A stretch of DNA of 64,000 nt from an uncultured Flavobacteriaceae bacterium (GCA_913062575.1 CAJXVT010000005.1:1-64000), one strand, 5' to 3'; counted from the first letter of the stretch, positions 10,741 to 21,093 are shown. Translations and numbers: made by a program. Notes: generated from the sequence alone by a model not told the origin.

Positions 10741-11583
10741 TTATTTAACGAATTTATCGCCTAACATTTCTGAAGCATCCATAACAATCATTTTTGCAGT
10801 GGTGTCTTCTGTATGAATTAATTGTTTTAAGGCATTTATTCTGTTGATTGGCACAGTAACAAAAATCAAATCTTTTTTTTCTGTCAAACTCAAGTTATTT
10901 CCTTTTACTAAAGTTCCATTTACACCAATTTGTTGTTTGATTAAAACCCCAATCCTATCCAAATTATTACAAGAAGAAATATGAACAATACGCTCATTGG
11001 GACGACCTGTTAGAATCATATCTATCATTTTTGTGGTTGTAAAAATACTAATCATACTCCACAAGGCTAGTTCTATACTGTTAAATACAATTCCGGCAGA
11101 AATGACTACAATCGAGTCTAAAAATAAAATTACAGTTCCGGTTTTTAAAGAAGTTTTTGAAGTTACAATTCTTGCAATTATGGTTCCTCCACCTGCAGAA
11201 CCACCACCTTTAAAAATAAAACCAATTCCGGCTCCTACAGCAATTCCACCATATAATGTTGCTAGTAACGGTTCTTTGCTCATTGGTTCCAATTTAATAA
11301 ATTCTGAAAGCACATCAATAAATACCCCAGATAGTAAAATAGCAATGGTACTTTTTAGCGCAAAGTATTTTCCTAAATACTTAATACTCACTAATAACAA
11401 AGGAATATTTATCAACCCAAATAAAACACCAATAGAAATTTTAAATTGACTATTAAGAATAATCGCCAAACCACCTGTTCCGCCCATAGCAATGCTATTC
11501 GGACTTAAAAAACCAACCACTCCAAAAGCCATTAAGGCGCAGCCAATAATAATAAATGTATAATTGAAAAATTCTTTCTTCAT
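10741..11583 (-). CDS. YitT family protein (DUF2179 C-terminus)
   Basis: Multi-TM, FLSPNSIAMGGTGGLAIILN, GGGSAGGGTIIARI, C-terminal DUF2179-like domain. Confidence 0.92.
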   Translation of the reverse strand: MKKEFFNYTFIIIGCALMAFGVVGFLSPNSIAMGGTGGLAIILNSQFKISIGVLFGLINIPLLLVSIKYLGKYFALKSTIAILLSGVFIDVLSEFIKLEPMSKEPLLATLYGGIAVGAGIGFIFKGGGSAGGGTIIARIVTSKTSLKTGTVILFLDSIVVISAGIVFNSIELALWSMISIFTTTKMIDMILTGRPNERIVHISSCNNLDRIGVLIKQQIGVNGTLVKGNNLSLTEKKDLIFVTVPINRINALKQLIHTEDTTAKMIVMDASEMLGDKFVK

Positions 11584-11823
11584 TTCTAATGATTCTTAAA
11601 AGGCAAAGTTAAAACAATCAATCAAAATCTGAATACTCACAATAGATTTTAAATAAATTTATTTATGTAAGGAATAAAAAGTATTGATGTTTCTTTTCAC
11701 TTTTATCTATAGATTTTGTGCGTTGGTCTAAAGGAAAATTAGCGTCAACTAAAATTCTTCTGATACTTTGTGAAATTTCTTCAATTTTGTTATTAATAAA
11801 AATGAATACTTAACAAATATATT

Positions 11824-12009
11824 ATGAAAGAATTAGACAAAGAACTTGCAAAAAAATTGATTTTTGAAATTTCGAATTCGAACATGAAATTTAGAAGAAA
11901 AATGAAAGTACTAAAAATGTTAGACAAAGCGTTTAGAAAATATATGGGTATATTTTATTTGTCAGACAAGGAACTTGAAGAAGATGATATAATATATAGA
12001 TCAATGTAA
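11824..12009 (+). CDS. Small hypothetical protein (61 aa)
   Basis: Short basic ORF 11 bp upstream of and co-directional with the DUF1338 gene. Confidence 0.5.
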   Translation: MKELDKELAKKLIFEISNSNMKFRRKMKVLKMLDKAFRKYMGIFYLSDKELEEDDIIYRSM

Positions 12010-12020
12010 ATATGTAAACT

Positions 12021-12827
12021 ATGGACGCCATTATACAGAAATTATGGAGTAATTACCTTCATATGACACCTACCGTTAAAAAAGTTAAAAATACTTTACA
12101 ATTAGATGATTACAGCTCCTTTTGTGATCATATAGCCTTCAGAACACTCAATACAGATCAATTAGGTATCACAAAAAGGATTACGGGAGAATTTGGTATA
12201 GAAAAGTTAAGCAGAAAATTTTTGAATTTAGGTTATACAATAAAACAAGAATACTATTTTAAAAAGAAAAAACTCAAGGCCATTCATTTAGAAAATGAAA
12301 GCCTCCCTAAAATATTTATCAGCGAACTCTTATTGGACCAATGCTCATTTTTCTTAAAAAACACGCTATTAAAAGCATTTAATCCTTGTGAAAAGACAAA
12401 AGACATTCTCATCAAAGGGCGTAGTTGGGATGTGAATTACAAGGTGTATAAGGAGCTTGAACGAGAATCAGAATATGCAGCTTGGCTCTATGTGCATGGA
12501 CATAGAGTAAATCATTTCACAATCAACGTGAACCAATTAGAAAAACACTCTATAGAAGATGTATGTAAGCAGTTAAAAAATTCAGGAATCCATTTAAATA
12601 ATTGTGGAGGAATCATAAAGGGCCATAAAAAAGCAGGCTTAAAACAAGCAAGTACATTGGCCGATACCATTTTAGTGAATTTTGAAGATTTAAAAGAAGC
12701 CATTCGAATTCCATCTTGCTATGTTGAATTTGCTGAACGATTTCCTATTAACAATGAAATTTTTAATGGTTTCGTTACAAACTCGGCAGATAAAATATTT
12801 CAATCTACAAATAGGACTGTCGCTTAA
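12021..12827 (+). CDS. DUF1338 domain-containing protein (2-oxoadipate dioxygenase/decarboxylase-like family)
   Basis: CDHIAFRTLN, HGHRVNHFTINVN, YVEFAERFPI motifs. Confidence 0.85.
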   Translation: MDAIIQKLWSNYLHMTPTVKKVKNTLQLDDYSSFCDHIAFRTLNTDQLGITKRITGEFGIEKLSRKFLNLGYTIKQEYYFKKKKLKAIHLENESLPKIFISELLLDQCSFFLKNTLLKAFNPCEKTKDILIKGRSWDVNYKVYKELERESEYAAWLYVHGHRVNHFTINVNQLEKHSIEDVCKQLKNSGIHLNNCGGIIKGHKKAGLKQASTLADTILVNFEDLKEAIRIPSCYVEFAERFPINNEIFNGFVTNSADKIFQSTNRTVA

Positions 12828-12888
12828 TAATATTTCTTTCGTAATAGTAATGCTACTTATATTATATTATATTATTTAAAAAGAATGA

Positions 12889-13431
12889 TTAATTGCTTTT
12901 AGCTATTGCTCCTCTATATCCAATTGAAGATCTATGACTTGTTAATATACTAATACTTGTAGTGTGATTAGGAAATATTGTGATGTACATTTTAAAACGT
13001 TCTCTTTTCATTTTAAAATGTATTAGTAGTTTGTAATTTTTCTTCTGATCATTATAAGTACTAGAAAATTCTGTAAGTTTCCCCTCAAAAGAAATAGAAT
13101 GATCATTCGAATTTGTAGCTGTACTTGAATGTAATTCGCCAAAAAATGGTAAACTAATAGAAATGCTATCTCCTGCAATTTTCACATAATTAACTGTACT
13201 CATTATATCTATTGAACTGCCAGAATTACCAGGGCCTAAAATCTGAGTATTTAATACTTGCTGCATAGCATTACTCATAATTGGTAAGGCTCTATGAGAA
13301 ACTATGTTTATTTTTTTTGATTTAATTAATGCATGTAGAGTGTCTAATTCTTGTGGAGAAACCGAATTCTTTTTAGTTGCACAACTAATAAATGCACAAC
13401 AAATAAGAATTGTTATAATTCGCTGTATCAT
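12889..13431 (-). CDS. DUF4251 domain-containing lipoprotein
   Basis: Signal/lipobox (LICCAFISC), DUF4251-like C-terminus. Confidence 0.7.
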   Translation of the reverse strand: MIQRIITILICCAFISCATKKNSVSPQELDTLHALIKSKKINIVSHRALPIMSNAMQQVLNTQILGPGNSGSSIDIMSTVNYVKIAGDSISISLPFFGELHSSTATNSNDHSISFEGKLTEFSSTYNDQKKNYKLLIHFKMKRERFKMYITIFPNHTTSISILTSHRSSIGYRGAIAKSN

Positions 13432-13461
13432 AATTCTTGTTTTTAAGTTAATGTATATTAT

Positions 13462-13950
13462 TTATTCGTTCTTTTTTAATAATAAGATGTATACTCCTTC
13501 AGAGATTGGTTTTACAACGTTTTCCAAACCTTGAATTGATGTCATTCGCACAAAAATTGTTCCATTCATTTTTGCTACTCGAACCAATTCAGAAAACATA
13601 TTTAAAAAAATGCTAAGTATTTTGTGCAAAATGCAATACAACACTACAAATTACATGGTCAAAAATACTGTCTTCAAAGTTTAACACATCTAAGTTTTGA
13701 ACAGAAAAATGAGTTTTATCTTCTTCTACTCCTCCAAAAATCATCGCTCCAATTCTTTCATTCCCTACAGGCAATACTTTCCCCCATTTCTCAGCAGCTT
13801 TTTTATACCACATCAAACTAGTGTTGTCAAACGTTTTGTTTTCTATATTCTCTACAACAGAATTAATAAAATCAATACTTTTTGAAATGTTTTCCGGGGT
13901 ATCTATTCAACATGACAGTAGCAGTATCATGCTTAAAATCAGTAGGTTTC
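13462..13950 (-). pseudogene. Decayed chimera: lipoprotein-signal/GH95-like N-terminus joined to a class I methyltransferase fragment
   Basis: Minus strand reads RNLLILSMILLLSC-stop-IDTPENISKSIDF...LMWYKKAAEKWGKVLPVGNERIGAMIFGGVEED (GH95-like) directly followed by ..QNLDVLNFEDSIFDHVICSVVLHFAQN, then in another frame MFSELVRVAKMNGTIFVRMTSIQGLENV (methyltransferase-like). Confidence 0.65.
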
Positions 13951-14031
13951 TTATAAGGATAAAGAAGTTAGTTGAAATTTTTATAGCAAGATAAAAAATA
14001 TTAATAGTAAACAAAACATCTTCATAAGCAA

Positions 14032-15252
14032 ATGAAGTACATTTGTTGCATGCCTACAAAAAACACCTCAAAATTAGAATTTATTGCATTAATGGCTTCA
14101 TTAATGTCAATCGTTGCCCTGTCTATTGATGCTTTATTACCAGCATTAGAACATATCGGAATTTCAATCGGAATTCAAGATTCAACTGACAATCAATTAT
14201 TGGTAACCATGATTTTTCTTGGCTTAGGTTTTGGTCAATTAATATTCGGACCTATTTCTGATAGTTTGGGTAGGAAGCCCGTTATTTATATGGGGTTTTC
14301 AGTATTTGTTGTTGCTAGTTTTATTTGTATTTCTGCAACCAGCATAGAGGTAATGGTAGTAGGGAGAATTTTACAAGGAATCGGACTTGCTGCTCCTAGA
14401 ACGATTAGTATTGCGATGGTTAGAGATAGTTTTAGTGGAGATTATATGGCGAAAATTATGTCGTTTATAGTGGTGATTTTTATACTAGTACCTGTTATAG
14501 CACCAGCAATTGGTAAAATTATTCTAGATGCTTATGGCTGGAAAGCTATTTTTAATAGTCAATTAATTGTAGGTGTGTTGATTATGTTTTGGTTATGGAG
14601 ACGTCAACCAGAAACATTACCAGTTGAAAAACGAAAAAAATTTAAAATGCGTTTATTTATTGATGGTACAAAAGAGTTTTTTAAACATAGGCAAGCGGTT
14701 ATTTTTACATTAGTTTCTGGTTTTGTGACCGGTTCTTTTATGGTGTACCTAAGTGCTTCACAACATATTTTTCAAGTGCAATACGGTTTAACAGAAGAGT
14801 TTCCGTATATATTTGCAGGATTGGCAATTGCTGTTGGTTTTGCTACTTTTTTAAACGGAACCTTTGTAATGCGTTTCGGAATGTTAAAACTGGTATCTGT
14901 ATTTACAATTGTTTTTATGTTGATACCACTACTTTACGCAATCATCTATTTTAATAGTGCTATAAATCCAAGTATAGAAATATTCTTGACTTTTTGCGGA
15001 TTAGAGTTCTTTGCCTTGGGATTTTTATTTGGAAATTTAAGAGCATTGGCTATGCAGCCTGTTGGTCATATTGCTGGAGTTGGTGCTGCTATTAACGGAT
15101 TTGTTTCTACAATAATGGCAGTTCCAATTGCAACTTTTATTGGAAGTTATGTAACTGAAACTGCATTGCCATTATTTATAGGGTTCTTTGTCTGTGGATT
15201 GATGTGTCTAATTTTAATCAAACTCTTACCAAAGAAGATAGCTACTACTTAG
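14032..15252 (+). CDS. MFS transporter, Bcr/CflA-type multidrug efflux
   Basis: 12-TM pattern, LGLGFGQLIFGPISDSLGRKPVIYMG motif; alternative start MPTKNTS at 14050. Confidence 0.9.
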   Translation: MKYICCMPTKNTSKLEFIALMASLMSIVALSIDALLPALEHIGISIGIQDSTDNQLLVTMIFLGLGFGQLIFGPISDSLGRKPVIYMGFSVFVVASFICISATSIEVMVVGRILQGIGLAAPRTISIAMVRDSFSGDYMAKIMSFIVVIFILVPVIAPAIGKIILDAYGWKAIFNSQLIVGVLIMFWLWRRQPETLPVEKRKKFKMRLFIDGTKEFFKHRQAVIFTLVSGFVTGSFMVYLSASQHIFQVQYGLTEEFPYIFAGLAIAVGFATFLNGTFVMRFGMLKLVSVFTIVFMLIPLLYAIIYFNSAINPSIEIFLTFCGLEFFALGFLFGNLRALAMQPVGHIAGVGAAINGFVSTIMAVPIATFIGSYVTETALPLFIGFFVCGLMCLILIKLLPKKIATT

Positions 15253-15794
15253 GCTAATAGCAATAAGAAGATTACTGGGAATAACAACCCTGCTAAGGCT
15301 AATTTCCAACCACGTTTCTTAAAAGTGTTTTTACCTGCTGAGATAAACATCCCTGTAAATGAAAGCACTAATATTGAAATTCCGAAAATATCTGAATACC
15401 AAATCCAAAATGAGTTGGTTGTTTGATGTAGTAAAATAGATTGTCCAACAAATGGAACCAATCGTTTAAACTCTAGAATTCCTTTACCAGTTTTTATATC
15501 TGCATCTAAAATAGCCCTTCCATCAAAATAGACTCTTAGAGAACCATTTCTAATACGATGATTTTCATAAGTTAACTTCAATTCTTTGGTAGCGTTTACT
15601 AGAAATTCTTTGTTAATTTCCTTTGCGTCTTCTGGCAAGGTGATATTCACTTTTTTAGAATCGATAACATACTCCTTTGGATAGATATCTTGTCGGTGAT
15701 TTAAAATGATTCCAGAAAATGAAAACATAATTAATAAACCTACATAAAAATAAGCAATGTCTCTGTGTAATCCTCTATTTGTTATTTTCTTCAT
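15249..15794 (-). CDS. PepSY-associated TM helix domain protein
   Basis: RDIAYFYVGLLIMFSFSGIILNHRQ N-terminal TM, IWYSDIFGISILVLSFTGMF. Confidence 0.8.
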   Translation of the reverse strand: MKKITNRGLHRDIAYFYVGLLIMFSFSGIILNHRQDIYPKEYVIDSKKVNITLPEDAKEINKEFLVNATKELKLTYENHRIRNGSLRVYFDGRAILDADIKTGKGILEFKRLVPFVGQSILLHQTTNSFWIWYSDIFGISILVLSFTGMFISAGKNTFKKRGWKLALAGLLFPVIFLLLLA

Positions 15795-15872
15795 GATATA
15801 TTTTTAAAAAGGTAAATATATTAGAATGATTCTAAATAACAAGAGAATAGTTAATTATATATTAAGAGAAAT

Positions 15873-17861
15873 TTAAAAGGTCAACAGTTCTTTTAGAATA
15901 GTTTCAAACTGATGCTTGGCCAAGTATTGATTCTCTAATTCTTTTTGAAACGGAATAGGAGTTTCTATACTTCCAACACGTTTTACAGCTGCATCCAATT
16001 CATTAAAACAGTTTTCTGTAATCAATGCAGAAATTTCACTAGCGATACCGCCAAATAATGAGTCTTCTTGTAACACAATTGCTTTTCCTGTTTTTCTAAC
16101 AGAAGAATAAATAGCGTCAACATCCAGCGGTTGTAAAGTTCTTAAATCTATTAAATCTGCAGAGATTTCCGAATTTTTATCCAATGTTTCTAAAGCCCAA
16201 TGAACGCCAGCTCCATAGGTAATAATAGTAACGTCATTTCCTTCTTTTAAAGTCGCAGATTTTCCTATTGGTAAAGTATAATAATTCTCAGGTACTTCTT
16301 GGTATATAGATCGATACAATGCTTTGTGTTCAAAGAACAATACCGGATTTGGGTCATTAATTGCTGAAGCTAATAAACCTTTTGCATCCACAGGAAATGC
16401 AGGATATACTACTTTTAAACCTGGAGTTTTAGTAAACCAAGCTTCGTTGGTTTGCGAATGAAATGGCCCTGCTCCAACACCAGCTCCACAAGGCATCCTA
16501 ACCACAACGTCAGCAGGTTGACCCCAGCGATAATGAGATTTTGCCAATAAATTTACGATTGGGTTGAATCCTGTAGAAGCAAAATCTGAAAATTGCATTT
16601 CCATCACTGCTTTCATTCCGTTTATAGACAAACCATAAGCTGCAGAAACAATGGCAGATTCACATATTGGCGTGTTTCTTACTCTGTCTTTTCCAAATTG
16701 CTCTAAAAAGCCATCTGTTATTTTAAAAACACCACCATACTCTGCAACATCTTGTCCCATGATGATTAAGTCATCATGTTGTTCCATAGATTGGCGCAAA
16801 CCATCAGAAATAGCATCTACTAAACGAATTTTCTTGGTTTCTGTTGATGGATTAATAGTTTCTGGCTCAAAGTCTTTAAAAACATCATTTAATTCGGTTT
16901 TTAAATCAACTGTAATTGTTGGTTCGTCATAAGCCATTTGTAAATGTTCATTAATTTCATGAACGATATCTTCTTTAAACCTAACTTCATCTTGTTCAGT
17001 TAGTATGTTTTCTGCTCTTAAATAAGCTTGGAAATTCTCTAAAGGATCTTTTACTGCCCAAGTATCCAATAAATCTTGTGATACATATTTGGTCCCACTC
17101 GCTTCTTCATGCCCACGCATTCTAAAGGTTTTGAACTCTAATAAGATGGGTCTTGGGTTTTCACGAACACTTTCTGCTAATTCAGAAACCTTACCATACA
17201 CTTCTACAATATTGTTACCGTCTATAATATGACTTTCCATTCCATAGCCAATTCCTTTGTCAGCAATGTTTTCACAGTTAAATTGCTCAGAAGTTGGTGT
17301 AGATAATCCATATCCGTTATTCTCAACACAAAACAATACCGGCAAACTCCAAACAGATGCCACATTTAATGCTTCATGAAAATCTCCTTCACTTGTTCCT
17401 CCATCTCCAGTAAAAACGACGCAAACTTGATTGTTTTTTTTAATTTTATTTGCCAATGCAATTCCATCTGCAATTCCTAACTGCGGACCCAAATGCGAAA
17501 TCATTCCAACAATATTATATTCTTGTGTTCCAAAATGAAAACTACGATCTCTACCTTTTGTAAACCCATTTGCTTTTCCTTGCCACTGAGAAAATAATCT
17601 ATATAATGGGATTTCTCTTGTTGTAAAAACACCTAAATTACGATGCATCGGTAAGATGTATTCATCCTTTAATAAAGCAGCTGTAACTCCTACAGAAATA
17701 GCTTCTTGACCAATACCAGAAAACCATTTAGAGATTTTCCCCTGGCGTAATAAAATCAACATTTTCTCCTCTATTAAACGAGGTTTTAACATTGATTTAT
17801 ACAAATGTATAAGTGTGTCTTTTGAGAACTTATGTTTGGTGAAGTCGACTTGTTGAATCAT
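15873..17861 (-). CDS. Fused E1 alpha/beta 2-oxoacid (branched-chain-like) dehydrogenase
   Basis: E1-alpha TPP motif GDGGTSEGDFHEALNVASVWSLPVLFCVENNGYGLSTPT; E1-beta GVGAGPFHSQTNEAWF. Confidence 0.94.
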   Translation of the reverse strand: MIQQVDFTKHKFSKDTLIHLYKSMLKPRLIEEKMLILLRQGKISKWFSGIGQEAISVGVTAALLKDEYILPMHRNLGVFTTREIPLYRLFSQWQGKANGFTKGRDRSFHFGTQEYNIVGMISHLGPQLGIADGIALANKIKKNNQVCVVFTGDGGTSEGDFHEALNVASVWSLPVLFCVENNGYGLSTPTSEQFNCENIADKGIGYGMESHIIDGNNIVEVYGKVSELAESVRENPRPILLEFKTFRMRGHEEASGTKYVSQDLLDTWAVKDPLENFQAYLRAENILTEQDEVRFKEDIVHEINEHLQMAYDEPTITVDLKTELNDVFKDFEPETINPSTETKKIRLVDAISDGLRQSMEQHDDLIIMGQDVAEYGGVFKITDGFLEQFGKDRVRNTPICESAIVSAAYGLSINGMKAVMEMQFSDFASTGFNPIVNLLAKSHYRWGQPADVVVRMPCGAGVGAGPFHSQTNEAWFTKTPGLKVVYPAFPVDAKGLLASAINDPNPVLFFEHKALYRSIYQEVPENYYTLPIGKSATLKEGNDVTIITYGAGVHWALETLDKNSEISADLIDLRTLQPLDVDAIYSSVRKTGKAIVLQEDSLFGGIASEISALITENCFNELDAAVKRVGSIETPIPFQKELENQYLAKHQFETILKELLTF

Positions 17862-17908
17862 GTAATTGTACTGTTTTTTTAAAGGCGTAACAATGTACTA
17901 AAATTTGT

Positions 17909-19051
17909 TTAAATAGAGTTTAAGATTTTCGCAGCATTTAATAATGTTTCATCAGTCTTAGCAAAACAAAAACGCAATACTTTCTCGTCTAAGTTGTTGT
18001 CATTAAAAACGGATAATGGAATTGCTGCCAATCCATTTTCTTTGGTTAATCTTTTAGCATATTCAACATCGTTTTCATCAGTAATCTCAGAATAATCCAA
18101 CACTTGAAAATACGTAGCTTGACTAGGAATACTTTTAAATTTAGAGCTCTTAATGGCGTCCAAAAACAAATCTCTTTTCTGTTGAAATAACTGTGATAAA
18201 CTAGTGTAATTACTCGGGTCACTCATGTATTCTGCGATTGCAATTTGTGTTGGATGGTTGACGCAGTACACGTTAAACTGATGCACCTTAATGAATTCTT
18301 TCATTAATTCTTTTGGGCCACAACAATAGCCAAGTTTCCAACCTGTATTGTGAAATGTCTTTCCGAAAGATGCGGTAATAAATGTCCGTTTTTTTAAGTC
18401 AGGAAATAAGCAAGCACTTTGGTGCGTTAATCCATCAAAAACCATGTGTTCATATACTTCATCACTCAATACAATAATATTTGTGTCTTTTGTGATGCGC
18501 TCCAATTCCAGCATATCTTCTTTAGAAAATATTGTCCCGCAAGGATTTTGAGGTGTGTTGATGATGATCATTTTTGTTTTTTGATTGATTTGGCTTTCGA
18601 CCCGTTTCCAATCTACTTTATAATTAGGGTAGTTTAATTGAATAGCAATAGGTTTCCCACCATTTACCGTAATTGCAGGTTCGTAACAATCATAAGCAGG
18701 TTTAAATAAGATTACTTCATCACCTGAGTGAATAAACGTTGAAATAATTGTAAAAATAGCCTGAGTTGCTCCACAGGTAATTACGATTTCATTGTCTGGA
18801 TTATACGTTGTTTGATATAGATTCTGAAATTTAGCGGAAATTGCTTCTCGCAATGTCAATGCGCCCAACATTGGTGCATATTGGTTAAAACCAGAATTCA
18901 TTGCTTTTACAACTAAATCAATTAATTTTTGATCGCTTTTAAAGTTTGGGAAACCTTGAGAAAGATTGATAGCATTGTGCTCTTTAGCCAAATTACTCAT
19001 AGTAGTAAAAATGGTTGTTGCTACATTTGGTAGTTTAGAAACGTGTTTCAT
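17909..19051 (-). CDS. Class I/II PLP aminotransferase (methionine/kynurenine aminotransferase-like)
   Basis: NLSQGFPNF, NTPQNPCGTIF, SFGKTFHNTGWKLGYC PLP-lysine motif. Confidence 0.93.
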   Translation of the reverse strand: MKHVSKLPNVATTIFTTMSNLAKEHNAINLSQGFPNFKSDQKLIDLVVKAMNSGFNQYAPMLGALTLREAISAKFQNLYQTTYNPDNEIVITCGATQAIFTIISTFIHSGDEVILFKPAYDCYEPAITVNGGKPIAIQLNYPNYKVDWKRVESQINQKTKMIIINTPQNPCGTIFSKEDMLELERITKDTNIIVLSDEVYEHMVFDGLTHQSACLFPDLKKRTFITASFGKTFHNTGWKLGYCCGPKELMKEFIKVHQFNVYCVNHPTQIAIAEYMSDPSNYTSLSQLFQQKRDLFLDAIKSSKFKSIPSQATYFQVLDYSEITDENDVEYAKRLTKENGLAAIPLSVFNDNNLDEKVLRFCFAKTDETLLNAAKILNSI

Positions 19052-19092
19052 TCTATTGCGTTTTCAATTTAATTGTTGTTCTAAAAATAAAA

Positions 19093-19119
19093 AATCCTTA
19101 TCAAAAATTGATAAGGATT
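19093..19119 (-). terminator. Intrinsic terminator of the Lrp/AsnC gene
   Basis: Perfect 12-bp stem AATCCTTATCAA-AAA-TTGATAAGGATT, then a T-run on the minus strand. Confidence 0.8.
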
Positions 19120-19141
19120 GTGTTTTATTAAAATATATAAT

Positions 19142-19621
19142 TTATAATTCTTTAAAAATTGCGTGCATCATACGTTTTTTATCATTGATACTTTCTTCTA
19201 AAGAGATCATCGTTTCAGTTCTGCTTACACCATTGATATCATCAATCATATAAATAATGTCTTTTGCGTTGCCTGTGTCTCTTGCTCTAACTTTACAAAA
19301 AATATTGTATTTACCTGCTGTTACATAGGCTACAGTTATATTCGGAATTTGACGTAAAGCTTCAATTACTTTTTGTGTCATTGAAGATTTTTCTAGAAAA
19401 ACACCAACATGAGCAATAAATGAATAGCCCATTTTTTCGTAATTTAAGGTCAATGTAGAGCCTTGAATGATTCCTTCATCTTCCATTTTTTTAACACGTA
19501 CATGAATAGTTCCTGCAGACACTAATAGCTTTTTTGCAATATCAGTAAAAGGAGTTCTTGCATTTTCAATCAACACATCTAAGATTTGGTGATCAATTTC
19601 ATCTAAAACAAATTTCTTCAT
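19142..19621 (-). CDS. Lrp/AsnC family transcriptional regulator
   Basis: LDEIDHQILDVLIENARTPFTDIAKKLLVSAGTIHVRVKKMEDEGII HTH and RAM domain. Confidence 0.95.
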   Translation of the reverse strand: MKKFVLDEIDHQILDVLIENARTPFTDIAKKLLVSAGTIHVRVKKMEDEGIIQGSTLTLNYEKMGYSFIAHVGVFLEKSSMTQKVIEALRQIPNITVAYVTAGKYNIFCKVRARDTGNAKDIIYMIDDINGVSRTETMISLEESINDKKRMMHAIFKEL

Positions 19622-19708
19622 TATTTTTGTATATTATTCAAACAATACAGCAAAAATATGAATTATATTTAAAATAAAAACAAAAACATTAAAAAATATG
19701 TATTTTTT

Positions 19709-20734
19709 TTAAAGATTTACTGAATGCCCGATAAAGTCAGATAAGTCACCTTCCTTTTCTAGCTTTTTCTCTGTAGTAAATTTTCCATCAATAATTTTAT
19801 CTACATAGAGGTATCCTTTATTGCCATTTTCTATAATATCAAAAAAGTTCTTTTGATTGTTTGGGATCTCAAAATACGACTCATAATTAGTAAAGTCATT
19901 TGTCGTTGCAATGTGATAAATCCCTTGTACTATGGCGTAGAAATTAAACTTTCTTGTTTCTTCCCTGTCGTAATCATCAGGATAATGGCCTGCCTCAATC
20001 AAGATGGTATTGTATCCTAATTTCTGGAAATTATCCCCTGTTGCTGTTGGGTAAAACTCGTCAGTATATCTACCAATGTGATTCGGAATAACCTTTTGAA
20101 GTAATGAATTCATTGCTATAATTACATTCATTGTTTCCTTTCTGCCCTTAGTAAGCATGCGTGTTTTTTCTTCAGATGGCGCTAAAAATGAAATTGTAGC
20201 AGGGTTTAGAGTTTCTTCTACTCCGAAAATGGTTCTTTGGTCATGTAGATTAAAACAAAATAGAGGGTTAAATTCATCTAAAACTCGCCTTAGCAACCTG
20301 CTTTCTTTAGCTTTTTTAACAACTGCATCTCTATTTAGGTCAACATTATTAGCATTTACGCGCGTATAATTAAAAGATCCATCAGGGTTTAGCATTGGGA
20401 CGCAAAGCACTGTGCATTCTTTTAGGATTCTTTTATAAATGGCATCATTAGAATGAGCAATGCAGTTAAAAAAATCAAAAATAGCTTTGGTTCCTGTACT
20501 CTCGTTTCCATGCATTTGTGTCCAAAGGAGAATTCTTTTTGGTCCAGTTCCAAATCTCACGCTATGAATAGGCGTGTTCTGCTCAGACTCACCGATTACT
20601 GAAACTTCTAAATTATCAGATAATTTAGATAAAATCGGAGAAATGTGTTTGTAGTGAATCCATTTTCCGAAAAGAGCAGTTTCTTTTTGGTTCTGATAGT
20701 TCGCTGCTAGATTTTCTAAATTGATAATTTCCAT
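19709..20734 (-). CDS. M14 family zinc carboxypeptidase-like protein
   Basis: TQMHGNESTG, NPDGSFNYTRVNANNVDLNRD; start placed at the internal ATG (MEIINLENLA). Confidence 0.88.
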   Translation of the reverse strand: MEIINLENLAANYQNQKETALFGKWIHYKHISPILSKLSDNLEVSVIGESEQNTPIHSVRFGTGPKRILLWTQMHGNESTGTKAIFDFFNCIAHSNDAIYKRILKECTVLCVPMLNPDGSFNYTRVNANNVDLNRDAVVKKAKESRLLRRVLDEFNPLFCFNLHDQRTIFGVEETLNPATISFLAPSEEKTRMLTKGRKETMNVIIAMNSLLQKVIPNHIGRYTDEFYPTATGDNFQKLGYNTILIEAGHYPDDYDREETRKFNFYAIVQGIYHIATTNDFTNYESYFEIPNNQKNFFDIIENGNKGYLYVDKIIDGKFTTEKKLEKEGDLSDFIGHSVNL

Positions 20735-20790
20735 TGTAAAATTCCTTCGACAAAAATACAAATTCAACTTGAGCTTCGCTAGTGATTTTT

Positions 20791-20826
20791 TCACAAAAGT
20801 AAATACTTTAAAAATCACATTTGTAA
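20791..20826. promoter_or_regulatory. Two degenerate copies of the TTACN4GTAA motif (TCACAAAAGTAA, TCACATTTGTAA)
   Basis: 20791-20802 and 20815-20826; identical 8-nt cores to sites next to the XRE gene. Confidence 0.5.
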
Positions 20827-21020
20827 CCGGCGTTGTTTCGTTTACAAACCACAATTGTAACTAGATTACATGTACTTAAAATAGATATGTAATTTACGAT
20901 CAACCTACCTACCCGCAGTATAAGTGATATCTATGATTGCGTTTTAATTGCCTGACACACGGTAATTTAAACGCACTTAACTAAAGTAATGATTTGATAT
21001 GTTTAGACGTGTTCAAAAAA

Positions 21021-21093
21021 TTACAAAAGTAAACTTTCACAGTATGATATAATAATTTACATTTGTAATGTGTTAAATAATTTACAATGGTAA
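21021..21093. promoter_or_regulatory. Three TTAC-N4-GTAA palindromes, candidate XRE operators
   Basis: 21021-21032 TTACAAAAGTAA; 21057-21068 TTACATTTGTAA; 21082-21093 TTACAATGGTAA overlapping the ATG at 21087. Confidence 0.65.

Noticed and set aside
10997-11449. 150-aa plus-strand ORF antisense to the YitT gene
   Set aside because: Fully inside a recognisable YitT gene on the other strand; composition is a codon-shadow artefact.
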